64,000 bases of DNA, taken from positions 56,147 to 120,146 of the forward strand of contig NZ_LJJE01000091.1 of assembly GCF_001854765.1 (NCBI RefSeq), read 5' to 3'. The position numbers and the translations under genes are program-made. Positions 10,518 to 21,538 of this stretch are shown one piece after another. Numbering within the stretch: the stretch's first letter is position 1; each line of letters starts with the position of its first letter. Under the pieces are notes generated by a model. The model saw only the letters and a program-made list of their open reading frames with translations, was not told the origin of the DNA and searched no databases. The stretch is from Vibrio sonorensis. Lineage in GTDB: Bacteria > Pseudomonadota > Gammaproteobacteria > Enterobacterales > Vibrionaceae.

Positions 10518-11384
10518 ATGCAGGAATTGCGATTCGTACTCATTATTGTCGGTGCACTAGCCATAGCTGCGCTACTGTTCCACGGTCTTTGGACTAGTAA
10601 AAAAGAGGGCAAAGCGAAGTTTGGCAATAAGCCACTCGGTAAATTGGAAGGAGAAGAAGAGGGAACTGATAACGTCAGTGAACGCGCTTTTGCTCCTGAA
10701 GATGACTTTGAAATCATCCGCAAACCTAAACGCTCTAATAATGAAGAGGAAGTGGCGGACCCATTAATTGATGACTACGTAGAGCCCGTTGTGGAAATCA
10801 ATGATGTTCCAGAAGACGATCATATTCCATCTATTTCCATTGATACCAATGAGCCACTTTTAACTGAAGAAGAATCTGTTCTAAGGGCCGATGCTCACGA
10901 AGAGGGAGAATCGGAAGCGGCAGTAATCGACGCTTCTGGTGAGAAGCAAGACGAAGAAGAGCGCCTGGACGTTATTGTTCTGAACGTGCATTGTTCTTCC
11001 GACCAAGCCTTTGTTGGAACTAAATTATTTGAAAGTATGCAACAAAACGGCCTTTTATACGGGGAAATGGATATCTTCCATCGCCATGCTGATATATCAG
11101 GCACAGGAAAAGTGTTGTTTAGCGTTGCAAATATGATGCAGCCGGGTACATTAAAGCACGATGATCCAGCCACCTTCACTACCAAAGGCATTTCTTTCTT
11201 TATGACGTTGCCTGGTTTTGGCGATCCAGAGCAAAACTTCAAGTTGATGCTAAAAACGGCGCAGCAGATTGCTGATGATTTGAGTGCCAACGTATTGGAT
11301 GATGCTCGTAATTTGATGACACCGAACCGACTTGATGCCTATCGGGCTCAAATTAAGGAATTTAAGGCTCGTAGCGAAAGCTAA
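10518..11384 (+). CDS. zipA: Cell division protein ZipA
   Basis: A 288-residue division protein that tethers FtsZ to the inner membrane. An N-terminal membrane anchor (about residues 3-24, [18 protein letters not shown]) is followed by a short basic stretch, a long acidic Glu/Asp-rich linker (about 40-150) and the globular FtsZ-binding domain from about residue 150, with [17 protein letters not shown] near its end. It is divergent from cysZ and followed by its own terminator before ligA, a pairing also found in E. coli. Confidence 0.95.
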   Translation: MQELRFVLIIVGALAIAALLFHGLWTSKKEGKAKFGNKPLGKLEGEEEGTDNVSERAFAPEDDFEIIRKPKRSNNEEEVADPLIDDYVEPVVEINDVPEDDHIPSISIDTNEPLLTEEESVLRADAHEEGESEAAVIDASGEKQDEEERLDVIVLNVHCSSDQAFVGTKLFESMQQNGLLYGEMDIFHRHADISGTGKVLFSVANMMQPGTLKHDDPATFTTKGISFFMTLPGFGDPEQNFKLMLKTAQQIADDLSANVLDDARNLMTPNRLDAYRAQIKEFKARSES

Positions 11385-11399
11385 CGAGTATTGATGATT

Positions 11400-13516
<2,117 letters not shown>

Positions 13517-13535
13517 AAGAAATCTAAATCAAAAC

Positions 13536-13573
13536 AAAAAAGCCTTAAACACTATGTTTGAGGCTTTTTTTTG
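13536..13573 (+). terminator. Terminator of ligA
   Basis: Stem AAGCCTTAAAC / GTTTGAGGCTT with one G-T pair, an ACTAT loop and a long T run, 20 bp after the restored ligA stop. Confidence 0.88.
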
Positions 13574-14010
13574 TACGATAAAAATGTAGCCAAGATCACG
13601 GGATATTCAATACAGTGATCAAGTTCAATAACCAGGTTTTTACTTATTTAATAAAAATAAAATTGCGACGCACTTCAATGTACTGTTAGTTGTGTATAAT
13701 TTAACTCATTGAAATAAAAGGGTTTTATTAAAGTTCAATTTCGTTGGCTATTTTTTTGCGAGGCAGATCATCATCTTTAGAAAAGTTTGTAGCAGCTCAT
13801 ATTTTTTTAGAAAGAAATAAAGAACTGATTGATGTTTTTTATCACGAAGTTAGTCTTAAGCACATGGATACACAGTGTGTATGCAGGAAATTGAAAATCA
13901 AAAATTAAAGGTTAATTGCGATTTTCACATAGGAAATGAGTTCTCCCTTCGGCGGCCAACTTAAGGTGAGAAACGAAAAGACAGCTATATCCATATTTAG
14001 GAGTTTTTCC
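13574..14010. other. Long AT-rich leader upstream of the first porin
   Basis: About 440 bp without a convincing gene. It is AT-rich and contains a 15-bp palindrome at 13868-13882 and the porin ribosome site (GGAG at about 14000-14003). A long untranslated leader or an upstream regulator site is possible; I recognise no known sRNA. Confidence 0.5.
13868..13882. promoter_or_regulatory. 15-bp palindrome upstream of porin gene (operator candidate)
   Basis: ATACACA-G-TGTGTAT is a perfect inverted repeat with a one-base centre, 128 bp before the porin start. The form suits a dimeric regulator, but I cannot assign one. Confidence 0.35.
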
Positions 14011-15078
14011 ATGGACAAAATGTTTAAGCGCACTCTAATCGGTGCAGCAGTGGCATCAGTTGCATTCTCAGGCTCAGCTCTAGCTAAGCCAGCAACAGAT
14101 ACAGTAGACCTATACGGTCAGGTTGCAATCTCTATCGCTCAAAACGTTCTTAGTTACAAAGACAAAGAAGTTGATAAGAAAGAGCAGACAATTGGAATGG
14201 ACAACGAATCTCGTATGGGTATTCGTGGTTCTGTTGACTTCGAACGCGGTCCAAAATTCATTTGGCAACTTGAAGGCGGCGATGTAGGTGACGACGGTAG
14301 CGGTAGTGGCCTTGGTGTTCGTGACACTTACGGCGGCTTCGATTTTGCGGAAGGCGGTACACTTAAGTTCGGTCGTCAGCTAACTCCTCTGTTTGAAATC
14401 GTAGATGGCTATACTGGCCAGTCTTCTGGTACTGGTTTCACAATGGGTAACACTGGTAACGTGAACTATGAGCGTCAACCAAATATGTTCCGCTACGATT
14501 CTGCAGACCTAAGCGGCTTTAGCTTTGACCTAGCACTAGGTCGTGGTGACGAAGGAACCAAAGGTTCAAACGTTTACGGTTTGGGTGCCCAGTACCGTAT
14601 TGGCGTAGCTACATTTAAAGTCGGCTACGAATACAACAACGAAAAGAAAGCTAATGACAAGACTATTCCTTCTCTAGCTGGAAAAACTATCAAGTCAAAT
14701 GCCCTAGTAGCAGGTGTTAACCTAGACTTTGATAACTTTGGTGCACACCTTGCTTACCTAGCTGGTGAAATCGAAGGTCAAAAAGATCTTTCTGGCCATT
14801 CCGCAGAAGCTGATGCTATCAAAGTTGGTGCTTACTTCACTGGTGTTGAAAACTGGACATTCAACTTGAACTACGGTGCCAACTCAGATGTTGATTTTGA
14901 AACTCCGACTGCATCAGGTAAGGTCATCAACAATACTTCTGCTTGGACAGGTCAGGCGATGTACTCAATTGACCCTGCAGCAGTAGTTTACGCTCGTGTA
15001 GTAGCTGCTAAAAACGAAGTTGCAGCTGGCAGCCACAGTGATTTCGGTTGGCGTCTAGGTGTAGAATACTACTTCTAA
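14011..15078 (+). CDS. General porin (Gram-negative porin family)
   Basis: A 355-residue outer-membrane trimeric porin. The start MDKMFKRTLIG is preferred over an upstream extension because GGAG sits 7 bp before it. The signal peptide ends at GSALA, about residue 25. The mature protein starts with VDLYGQ, has the conserved RMGIRG and the loop-3 type segment GGTLKFGRQLTPLFE, and ends with the porin C-terminal aromatic signature LGVEYYF. Its position after ligA is the same as a V. cholerae porin gene (from memory). A second porin lies at 34813. Substrate is unknown. Confidence 0.93.
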   Translation: MDKMFKRTLIGAAVASVAFSGSALAKPATDTVDLYGQVAISIAQNVLSYKDKEVDKKEQTIGMDNESRMGIRGSVDFERGPKFIWQLEGGDVGDDGSGSGLGVRDTYGGFDFAEGGTLKFGRQLTPLFEIVDGYTGQSSGTGFTMGNTGNVNYERQPNMFRYDSADLSGFSFDLALGRGDEGTKGSNVYGLGAQYRIGVATFKVGYEYNNEKKANDKTIPSLAGKTIKSNALVAGVNLDFDNFGAHLAYLAGEIEGQKDLSGHSAEADAIKVGAYFTGVENWTFNLNYGANSDVDFETPTASGKVINNTSAWTGQAMYSIDPAAVVYARVVAAKNEVAAGSHSDFGWRLGVEYYF

Positions 15079-15108
15079 TCTAAGACCCTTAATCAACTGC
15101 TTTTAAAC

Positions 15109-15135
15109 AGCCAGCTCTTATGAGCTGGCTTTTTT
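15109..15135 (+). terminator. Terminator of first porin gene
   Basis: Perfect 9-bp stem AGCCAGCTC/GAGCTGGCT with a TTAT loop and a T run, 30 bp after the stop. Confidence 0.9.
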
Positions 15136-15393
15136 GATCTCGATAGTCAGTGCTTTTTTGGGCTGATGTTCTAATGTTCGTACTTTAATTTGTTTGACAA
15201 GGAGATCTTTTGTTGATGTGCACAACAAAAACTAAGCCATGGAACGAATCACGAGTAGAGAGAAAAACCTGAAAGATATAGTTAAGAGAGGAGCTCAGCA
15301 CTGGTATAAAACTATGACTAAGTGACGTGTGGATTGAGAGTTGTTTTACTTAATAATAGAAAAACTTCTTTCAATAAGTATTGAGGTTGCGGC

Positions 15394-15426
15394 AAAAAAA
15401 GCGCTCGATGAATTACATCAAGCGCA
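15394..15426 (-). terminator. Terminator of the DUF2057 gene
   Basis: On the minus strand GCGCTTGATG / CATCGAGCGC (one G-T pair), loop TAATT, then seven T residues. Confidence 0.85.
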
Positions 15427-15451
15427 AATTAATCTTTTACAAAATAGCGGC

Positions 15452-16105
15452 TTACATATTTTTAATAGCCCAACTCATAAACTCTTGTTTTTCTTGAGCG
15501 GAGAAATTTGAAAATGCTTGCTGAAGTTCTGCAACACTCTTGCTAACCGGTACTTCCACTGGCTGATTTTTTTTCACATAAATTGGTTGAGGGACAAAAA
15601 CATTTGTTTCTGAATAGTGTGCTAAGCTTGCTGGCTCACTAGTACGGTTATAGTTTTCCGTCGCTTGTACATAGTCTGAACCAAAAGTTAGAAGTGTCGA
15701 TAGTTGGTCAGTTTTTAGAGATGAGATTTCTTTACCATTGTTAGTCATAGTAAGTACTGGTTTAGAGTTAAATCGTCTGCCTTGTTGCAAAGTTTCTAGC
15801 TCAGTGAGTTCAAGTTCAAGTGTTGAGTTTGACTCGTCGAATGTTGTGATAAATGGTGTTGACTTAAACTTAGTCAATTTACTTCCACCATCATTGACCA
15901 CTTTACTGATTCGATAAACAACTTGGTTTACACCATTAGGAACAGTAATATTCTCTTTATAGTCAAATCCAAAGCTAGAATAGCCGGCGTCTTCGCCATT
16001 TATTACTAAAACTTGCACACCTTCAGGAATATTAACTGTTACTTCTGAAAGTGCTAGGGGAGAAAACAGAATAGATGCTGCAATCAATGATTTTTTTAGG
16101 GACAT
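15452..16105 (-). CDS. DUF2057 (YccT family) exported protein, copy 1
   Basis: A 217-residue protein of unknown function. The start MSLKKSLIAA is chosen because GGAG lies 5 bp before its ATG. A signal peptide (about residues 1-20, ending LALS) is followed by the DUF2057 pattern: an early VNIPEGVQVLVINGEDAG strand block, then GVNQVVYRISKVV, and a long C-terminal part ending with the EKQEFMSWAIKNM helix. The other DUF2057 gene here (35976) has the same ending (QEFVSWAVKHIN) and both neighbour a porin. The protein is probably periplasmic or outer-membrane associated. Confidence 0.82.
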   Translation of the reverse strand: MSLKKSLIAASILFSPLALSEVTVNIPEGVQVLVINGEDAGYSSFGFDYKENITVPNGVNQVVYRISKVVNDGGSKLTKFKSTPFITTFDESNSTLELELTELETLQQGRRFNSKPVLTMTNNGKEISSLKTDQLSTLLTFGSDYVQATENYNRTSEPASLAHYSETNVFVPQPIYVKKNQPVEVPVSKSVAELQQAFSNFSAQEKQEFMSWAIKNM

Positions 16106-16206
16106 AGTCACTCCATAACTACATGGACATACAAAGCTTTATTGTATTATCTTTAGCTATTAGAAACTATAAAAATGTACTCCAATAATGTGTTGTCGAC
16201 CACAAT

Positions 16207-16231
16207 AAAAAGGCAGCGATGCTGCCTTTTT
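16207..16231 (-). terminator. Terminator of the small exported-protein gene
   Basis: Perfect stem AAGGCAGC/GCTGCCTT with an AT-only loop centre, flanked by A and T runs, directly after the stop of the minus-strand gene. Confidence 0.85.
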
Positions 16232-16236
16232 AAATG

Positions 16237-16410
16237 TTACATAGCTTTGCCGTCATGACGTTTGCAAATCATCTCAGGTTCATACACAACTTTGCCGTCA
16301 GGCAGCATGCATTCGATGTACTTCCCTGAAACACCGGCCCCAACCTCTACACTAGAGGCCTGAGCAAAACCCGCAAAAGACAAAATCATTAAAAGTAATC
16401 CAATTCTCAT
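16237..16410 (-). CDS. Small exported protein, unknown function
   Basis: A 57-residue protein starting MRIGLLLMILSF; AGGAGA lies 8 bp before the ATG, which decides this start over one 11 codons upstream. A signal peptide ends at about GFAQA (residue 18), leaving a mature part of about 39 residues with two cysteines (YIECMLPDGKVV and PEMICKRHDG), which could form one disulfide. It has its own terminator and lies between the DUF2057 gene and ybbJ. I do not recognise the family; expression is supported by the clear ribosome site and terminator. Confidence 0.65.
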   Translation of the reverse strand: MRIGLLLMILSFAGFAQASSVEVGAGVSGKYIECMLPDGKVVYEPEMICKRHDGKAM

Positions 16411-16741
16411 AACATGTTCTCCTACACTTTTAAAATATCCCACTGAGTGAGATAGCTTTAAGTATGTATGAGGACCTTAAAAGATCACTGGAAATTTCAG
16501 TTATTTATGTTTGCAATAAACAATAAGTAGCGTGAATTGGTTTTTGTATAAGATAAATAACTGAAATTTAAAACATGGAATTTTGTCGAATAATAAAAGT
16601 TGATGGTTTTTTATCATAAACTACTTTCTTAATTCCCTTAATTAACTAAGAAAGTAATATAAATATCAATATCTAATGTTTGTATTTTCTTTTTTCCCCA
16701 AGTCTGGAGGGGATTATTGTCTGTAATAGATGGGAATAGGG
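16411..16741. other. AT-rich gap with a perfect hairpin
   Basis: A 331-bp AT-rich gap. It should hold the promoter of the 57-residue gene. The perfect 10-bp inverted repeat TACTTTCTTA/TAAGAAAGTA at 16622-16656 is the only structure I see; it lies beyond the ybbJ stop but lacks a T tract. Confidence 0.5.
16622..16656. repeat. Perfect 10-bp inverted repeat downstream of ybbJ
   Basis: TACTTTCTTA and TAAGAAAGTA separated by 15 bases. It may end the qmcA-ybbJ transcript by a rho-assisted route or protect its 3' end; neither orientation has a convincing U tract. Confidence 0.45.
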
Positions 16742-17197
16742 CTAATTTTTTTTAATTTTTATGTGTAAAATTATTCCATCCAATCGAACAATCTCTACGT
16801 TTTCCCCTTTAGAGATATCTTGTTCACTCATCGCCGCCCATGTTGTATCTCCAACTTTAATGCGATTTTTTCCTGCTTGAATATCTTCTTCAAGCCTAAT
16901 AACTTGCCCGACAAGCTGTTTTTGCTTCTGATTGAGTGTCCGAGCGTCATCACTTTTAATGTCAATTTTGTGTTGCTTTCTCCACCAAAGCCAAGTGGTC
17001 ATCAATGAAAAACTAGCAAAGCTTAGCCATTGTAGTTGCCAACCAATAGGCATAATTAACATTAGCAATCCAATGGCTAATGCCGATATACCTAACCAAA
17101 GAAAGTAACCTGCAACACCGAGCAGCTCTACGGCGAGTAAAGCCAGCCCGAATGCTAGCCAGTGCCAATAATTGAGTTCACTTAACCACTCTGCCAT
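16742..17197 (-). CDS. ybbJ: NfeD-like membrane protein YbbJ
   Basis: A 151-residue protein with two or three hydrophobic helices (about residues 8-32, 36-54 and 56-70) and a C-terminal OB-fold NfeD domain with the GDTTWAAM-type strand near residue 118. NfeD-like proteins pair with stomatin/SPFH proteins and affect membrane microdomains. It lies 44 bp downstream of qmcA, the usual qmcA-ybbJ pair. Confidence 0.88.
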   Translation of the reverse strand: MAEWLSELNYWHWLAFGLALLAVELLGVAGYFLWLGISALAIGLLMLIMPIGWQLQWLSFASFSLMTTWLWWRKQHKIDIKSDDARTLNQKQKQLVGQVIRLEEDIQAGKNRIKVGDTTWAAMSEQDISKGENVEIVRLDGIILHIKIKKN

Positions 17198-17241
17198 AAC
17201 CTGTTACTTCCCTTGTTTAGTTTTATTTAACTGTTATTCAA

Positions 17242-18185
17242 TTAAGAATTTGTTTTGTCGCTTTTGGTTGAAGTTTGGAACATTTCCGCAATACCAGCGA
17301 TCGAGCCCATTAAACCAGCGGCTTCAAGCGGTAACATAACGATTTTTCCATTTTCGGCCTGACCAATGGTTTTTAATGCCTCGGTATAGCTTGGGCAATA
17401 AAGTAATTGACGGCCTGCATATCTCCGCGGGCGATGGCCTCAGAAACCATAGTTGTCGCTTTCGCTTCAGCTTCCGCCGCACGCTCTCGCGCTTCGGCTT
17501 GTAAGATAGCGGATTGTTTATCACCTTCAGCTTTAAGGATCTCTGACTGTTTTTGTCCTTCAGCTCGTAAAATTTCGGCTTGGCGTATACCTTCAGCCTC
17601 AAGAATTTCTGCTCGTTTATTTCGCTCCGCTTTCATCTGAGCGTTCATCGCCGCCGTCAGGTCTTTTGGTGGCTGCACATCTTTGATTTCGATACGCGTG
17701 ACTTTTACACCCCATGGATTGGTTGCCTCGTCAACGATGGTCAATAGCTGAGTATTGATCATATCTCTTTGACTGAGCATTTCGTCGAGCTCCATAGAGC
17801 CCAAAACAGTACGAATGTTGGTTAAGGTTAGGTTGCGAATCGCGTGTTCGAGATCATTAACCTCGTAAGCGGCTTGCGGAGCATCAACGACTTGAACGAA
17901 ACAGACTGCATCAATAGTGACATTGGCATTATCTTTTGAAATGACCTCTTGTGCAGGGATATCAAGTACCCGCTCCATCATGTTGACCTTTTGGCCAATT
18001 CTATCGACAAATGGAATGATAATGTTCAAGCCAGGCTTGAGAGTCACCGTATAACGGCCAAACCTTTCAACGGTCCAGTGGTTTCCTTGAGGTACGGTTT
18101 TTACCGCTGAGACAAGGATAAAAATAGCCAGTAATACCGCAAATCCAATGGCGATAATCGTGTCTAAAGCTGCTATGACATCCAT
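17242..18185 (-). CDS. qmcA: SPFH/band-7 protein QmcA (single-base frameshift near the 3' end)
   Basis: A stomatin/prohibitin-type membrane protein. A single N-terminal membrane segment (about residues 8-30) is followed by the SPFH domain with [13 protein letters not shown] and [14 protein letters not shown], and a long Glu/Ala/Arg coiled coil (about 195-250). As read, translation leaves the frame after NYFIAQ at about 17388 and stops at 17373 (270 residues). Inserting one base restores [14 protein letters not shown] and the conserved [12 protein letters not shown], ending at 17242 with about 314 residues. QmcA normally keeps this C-terminal part, so the deletion is probably a sequencing error. 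Neighbours ybbJ, cnoX and ybbO match the E. coli cluster. Confidence 0.9.
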
Positions 18186-18280
18186 TTTGGGCTCCTAACT
18201 TTACAAGTATTTAGTTGATTTTCGCTGCCTTTGGTATTTAGGACAACAAACCTTAAGTGATTGTTCAGCAAAACGTTATA

Positions 18281-18303
18281 AAAAAACCGGCGCAGCGGTT
18301 TTA
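18281..18303 (-). terminator. Weak terminator downstream of cnoX
   Basis: AACCG/CGGTT stem with a 6-base loop followed on the minus strand by six T residues; located between cnoX and qmcA. Confidence 0.6.
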
Positions 18304-18329
18304 TCAATAGTAGCTAGACGTAACGCCTG

Positions 18330-19184
18330 TTAGTAGAGCATTGAATACAACTGGCGACGATATTTTCCAGCAACGGGGTGTCCTTGTCCCAAGGCAGCCA
18401 AGATATCCATAAAGGCTTTTTTAAGTTCCCCATCTTTGGTGTTGAGATCAGCTTTAAGAAAAGACCAGAGTAATTGTAAGGCCTCTTCATCGCGATTCAC
18501 CTGATGGTAGGCAAGTGATAACTCTAAAACAATGGCCAAATCGTCTGGTTTGAGTGAGAGTTTTTGCTCAAGGTTTTGTAATTCAGGGCTATTTGCCGCC
18601 TGTTGCAACAGCTCTAATTTGGCGACGAGTCCTTTGTAATAGTTATCCTGATACTCTAGAGGGATCTGCGCTAGTAACTCACTCGCAAAACTCGCTTGTT
18701 GTAGAGCGAGATAACATTCGGCCAAGGCCAGCTTTACTTCACCCTTTTGCTTAAACTCGTCTTCGAGTTTCTCCAATATAGTAAGAGCCTGTGTATGCTC
18801 TTGCGATTGAAGTAGAGCCATCGCTTGTTGAAAATCTAATTCGTCTTGGCTGGGTAAGTGTTTTGCCAGCATAGCTTGTATTGCTTCGATAGATTGTGGA
18901 CCACCTAACCCGTCCGCTGGTTGCCCATTGACAAATAAAGCGATAGTTGGCAAAGCCTGAACGCCAAATTGTGAAGCGATATGATGCTCTTTTTCACAGT
19001 CGAGAAATGCTAAGGTAAATGCACCGTTATAGCTTTGAGCCAACGTATTAAGCTGGGGACGAATGACAGAACTTTCTTGATGAGAAGGCGCCCAAAAGTG
19101 GATTAACACTGGAGTAGTTACTGAGCCTTCCAGCACCTGCCTAAAGTTTTGCTCGTTAAGTTCAACGATAAAAGGGGACTGCAT
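18330..19184 (-). CDS. cnoX: Chaperedoxin CnoX (YbbN), thioredoxin-fold plus TPR
   Basis: A 284-residue protein starting MQSPFIVELNEQNF. Residues 1-110 form a thioredoxin-like domain in which the usual CxxC is replaced by SHQESS (WAPSHQESS), as in known CnoX proteins that do not reduce disulfides. The rest is an alpha-helical TPR-like region. CnoX protects proteins from oxidative aggregation and hands them to GroEL/DnaK. Length equals E. coli CnoX, and its place between ybbO and qmcA is conserved. Confidence 0.9.
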   Translation of the reverse strand: MQSPFIVELNEQNFRQVLEGSVTTPVLIHFWAPSHQESSVIRPQLNTLAQSYNGAFTLAFLDCEKEHHIASQFGVQALPTIALFVNGQPADGLGGPQSIEAIQAMLAKHLPSQDELDFQQAMALLQSQEHTQALTILEKLEDEFKQKGEVKLALAECYLALQQASFASELLAQIPLEYQDNYYKGLVAKLELLQQAANSPELQNLEQKLSLKPDDLAIVLELSLAYHQVNRDEEALQLLWSFLKADLNTKDGELKKAFMDILAALGQGHPVAGKYRRQLYSMLY

Positions 19185-19464
19185 CACGTTATTCCTTTTG
19201 ATATGGATACTAAAAAGATTGGGATAAAGCGATTTAAATTCAAGTAAACAGGCAATAAAAAACACAGCTAGGTATGCCGTATTTAATGTGAAATTGATAG
19301 GCTGAGAGATTTTACAAAAAGATAAACAAGGTGAGGGCTACACCTATACTCAACCAGTTTAGCTGGTTTAACGTCATAATTTCACCGAATGAGGGAGCGA
19401 GTACTGAAAACTTGGCCATTATCGATTGGAATTATGACGAGCGTATTACATCAAATTACATTTT

Positions 19465-20292
19465 TTAAGCTGCACGTCTCAGTAATTCATCCAGCCATCG
19501 GCTTGGCAGCAGCCGTTTAAGGATTGCAAAGACTTTGGTGGGTGTGGTGACCCGATAACGCAGCTTGGGTTTTGGTGACTCTAGTGCGTCCACGAGAGGA
19601 GTGACACAAGACTCCGGTGGAAGAACAAAAGCGTTTTCGGAGTTTTTGGCATTTAATCGAGTCAATTGTTGGCGATACTTCTCACGGTGATAGCTACGAT
19701 CTATCTCTATCCATGTTTGAAAAGCGACTTTGGCATTTTCTCTAAACTGAGTTTCGATAGGGCCCGGTTCGATTAGGCTTATCTGAATATCCGTGTCGTG
19801 AAGCTCAAGCCTGAGTGTATCGGTCCAACCTTCCAAAGCAAATTTTGATGCGTTGTAAGCGCCTCTGTATTTCATCGCGGCAAAGCCCAAAACAGAACTG
19901 TTTTGCACTATCCTACCGTAGCCCTGCTTACGCATAACGGGAAGAACGAGAGAAACTAACTCATGCCAACCAAAGAAATTGGTTTGAAATTGCTTTTTGA
20001 GTGCTTCAACAGGGAGATCTTCTAACGCGCCAGGTTGTCCATAGGCACCATTGTTGAATAGGGCATAGAGTTCACCATTGGTTAGTTCCAAAGTCACTTC
20101 AACCGCTCGTCGAATACTTTCACTGTCGTTGAGATCAAGCTGTATGCAGGTCAACCCTTCACTGGTGAGTCGTTCCACGTCTTCTGTCTTCCGACAAGAG
20201 GCAATGACTTTGTAACCTCGTTTAGCTAAAGCATGAGCACAAGTGTATCCTATACCGGTAGAGCAGCCGGTTATCAAGATGGATTTATTCAT
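19465..20292 (-). CDS. ybbO: Short-chain dehydrogenase YbbO
   Basis: A 275-residue classical SDR oxidoreductase. The NAD(P)-binding motif is TGCSTGIGYTCA near residue 8, the NNGAYG motif follows near 85, and the catalytic S/Y-x3-K set appears as NSSVLGF and YRGAYNASKFALEG. An alternative GTG start lies four codons upstream. The call YbbO rests on the neighbours cnoX and qmcA, which have the same order in E. coli; YbbO there is an NADP-dependent aldehyde reductase. The substrate in this organism is not known. Confidence 0.8.
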   Translation of the reverse strand: MNKSILITGCSTGIGYTCAHALAKRGYKVIASCRKTEDVERLTSEGLTCIQLDLNDSESIRRAVEVTLELTNGELYALFNNGAYGQPGALEDLPVEALKKQFQTNFFGWHELVSLVLPVMRKQGYGRIVQNSSVLGFAAMKYRGAYNASKFALEGWTDTLRLELHDTDIQISLIEPGPIETQFRENAKVAFQTWIEIDRSYHREKYRQQLTRLNAKNSENAFVLPPESCVTPLVDALESPKPKLRYRVTTPTKVFAILKRLLPSRWLDELLRRAA

Positions 20293-20365
20293 AAAGAGAC
20301 TCACTAATGATTTGGTTTAGCTCATTGTAAACCCGACAAAAAAATCACACTAGTGAGTTTTGAAA

Positions 20366-21289
20366 CTAGCTGTTGTGATCTTGAAATAGGTTCTTCATCG
20401 CGGGCTCTAAGCGCGAATAGCTAAATTTAAAACCCAGTTCAGTTAATTTTTTGGGTTTAGCGCGAATACTGTCAAACAACAAACTAGCACTTTCACCCAT
20501 TGCTAACTGTAGAACCCATCTTGGGGTAAAGAGGAAGTGGGGGCGATGCAAGGCTTTTGACAAAGTTCGGCTAAATTCTAGATTCGTTACAGGGTGTGGG
20601 GCAACGAGATTAAACTCGCCGTGCGCATGAGGGGTGTTGACTAAAAACACAATAGCCTTAACCATGTCCAGCATATGAATCCAAGGCATATATTGCTTAC
20701 CTTTTCCGATTGGACCACCTAATCCCATTCGATATGGAGGAAGCATTTTTTTAAGTGCTCCTCCGTTGGGTCCTAGCACAATACCCGTGCGCAAAATGCA
20801 AACACGGGTGTTTTCGTTGCTTGCTCTTTTGGCTATTTCCTCCCACTTTGCACACACATAGTGAGCGAAATTGTCGTGATGAACGTGCAAACTCTCATCA
20901 AAAGGATGAGACTGCTGATCGCCGTAATAACCGACCGCTGAACCACTGATAAATGTCGATGGTGGTTCAGTACTTGCGTGAAATAGCTCGACCAATTTCT
21001 CAGTTGTTTTCCAACGACTATCGCAAATGCGCTTTTTTTGAACCTCAGTCCAACGCTTGTCGGCAATAGACTCGCCGGCAAGGTTAACCACTACATCAAT
21101 ATCGTTAAGGTCTTTGAGCGTGTTCAAATCAGACAAGTAAGTGATGTTTCCAAGATCGGCGTGATGAATGATTTTACGTGCCTTTTCCGGCGAACGAGTA
21201 AGCAAAACAATTTGATCAGAAGCAAACTGCTTGATCAACTCCCTGCCTATAAAACCAGTACCTCCGGTCAACAGCACTTTCATGGACAT
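20366..21289 (-). CDS. yfcH: TIGR01777-family NAD-dependent epimerase/dehydratase-like protein YfcH
   Basis: A 307-residue extended-SDR protein. The N-terminal Rossmann motif is LTGGTGFIGREL, followed by VVNLAGESIADKRW and SGSAVGYYGD, which mark the YfcH/TIGR01777 family. The C-terminal DUF1731 segment includes TPRWVLQLAMGESA. The start may be this ATG or one two codons later. The substrate is unknown for the family. Confidence 0.88.
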   Translation of the reverse strand: MSMKVLLTGGTGFIGRELIKQFASDQIVLLTRSPEKARKIIHHADLGNITYLSDLNTLKDLNDIDVVVNLAGESIADKRWTEVQKKRICDSRWKTTEKLVELFHASTEPPSTFISGSAVGYYGDQQSHPFDESLHVHHDNFAHYVCAKWEEIAKRASNENTRVCILRTGIVLGPNGGALKKMLPPYRMGLGGPIGKGKQYMPWIHMLDMVKAIVFLVNTPHAHGEFNLVAPHPVTNLEFSRTLSKALHRPHFLFTPRWVLQLAMGESASLLFDSIRAKPKKLTELGFKFSYSRLEPAMKNLFQDHNS

Positions 21290-21538
21290 TCCTCAATTTT
21301 TGAACGTGTTTTAGTCAGTGGAAAAACGTATCTAACATTATGAATAATAGCCGATATTTTTGTGCTTTATATAAAACAATTGTGAAAGACCATCAATAGT
21401 ACGTGTTTTGATAAGTTTATCCGGAGTCACACTTTTTTACATTTGGTGTTCTCTGTTGGACGCTGCGTAGACTAGGTCACATCGAATCTACTAACGATTT
21501 GCCATTATTGAATGGTTAGAATCGACATGGGAGAGTTT

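Larger units (their letters stand above)
15079..15451. other. Gap between convergent porin and DUF2057 genes
   Basis: Apart from one terminator for each neighbour (15109-15135 and 15394-15426), I see no gene or RNA in these 373 bp. Confidence 0.6.

Noticed and set aside
14011..15078. Calling the first porin OmpU or a chitoporin
   Set aside because: It has general porin features, but neither sequence memory nor context is specific enough.
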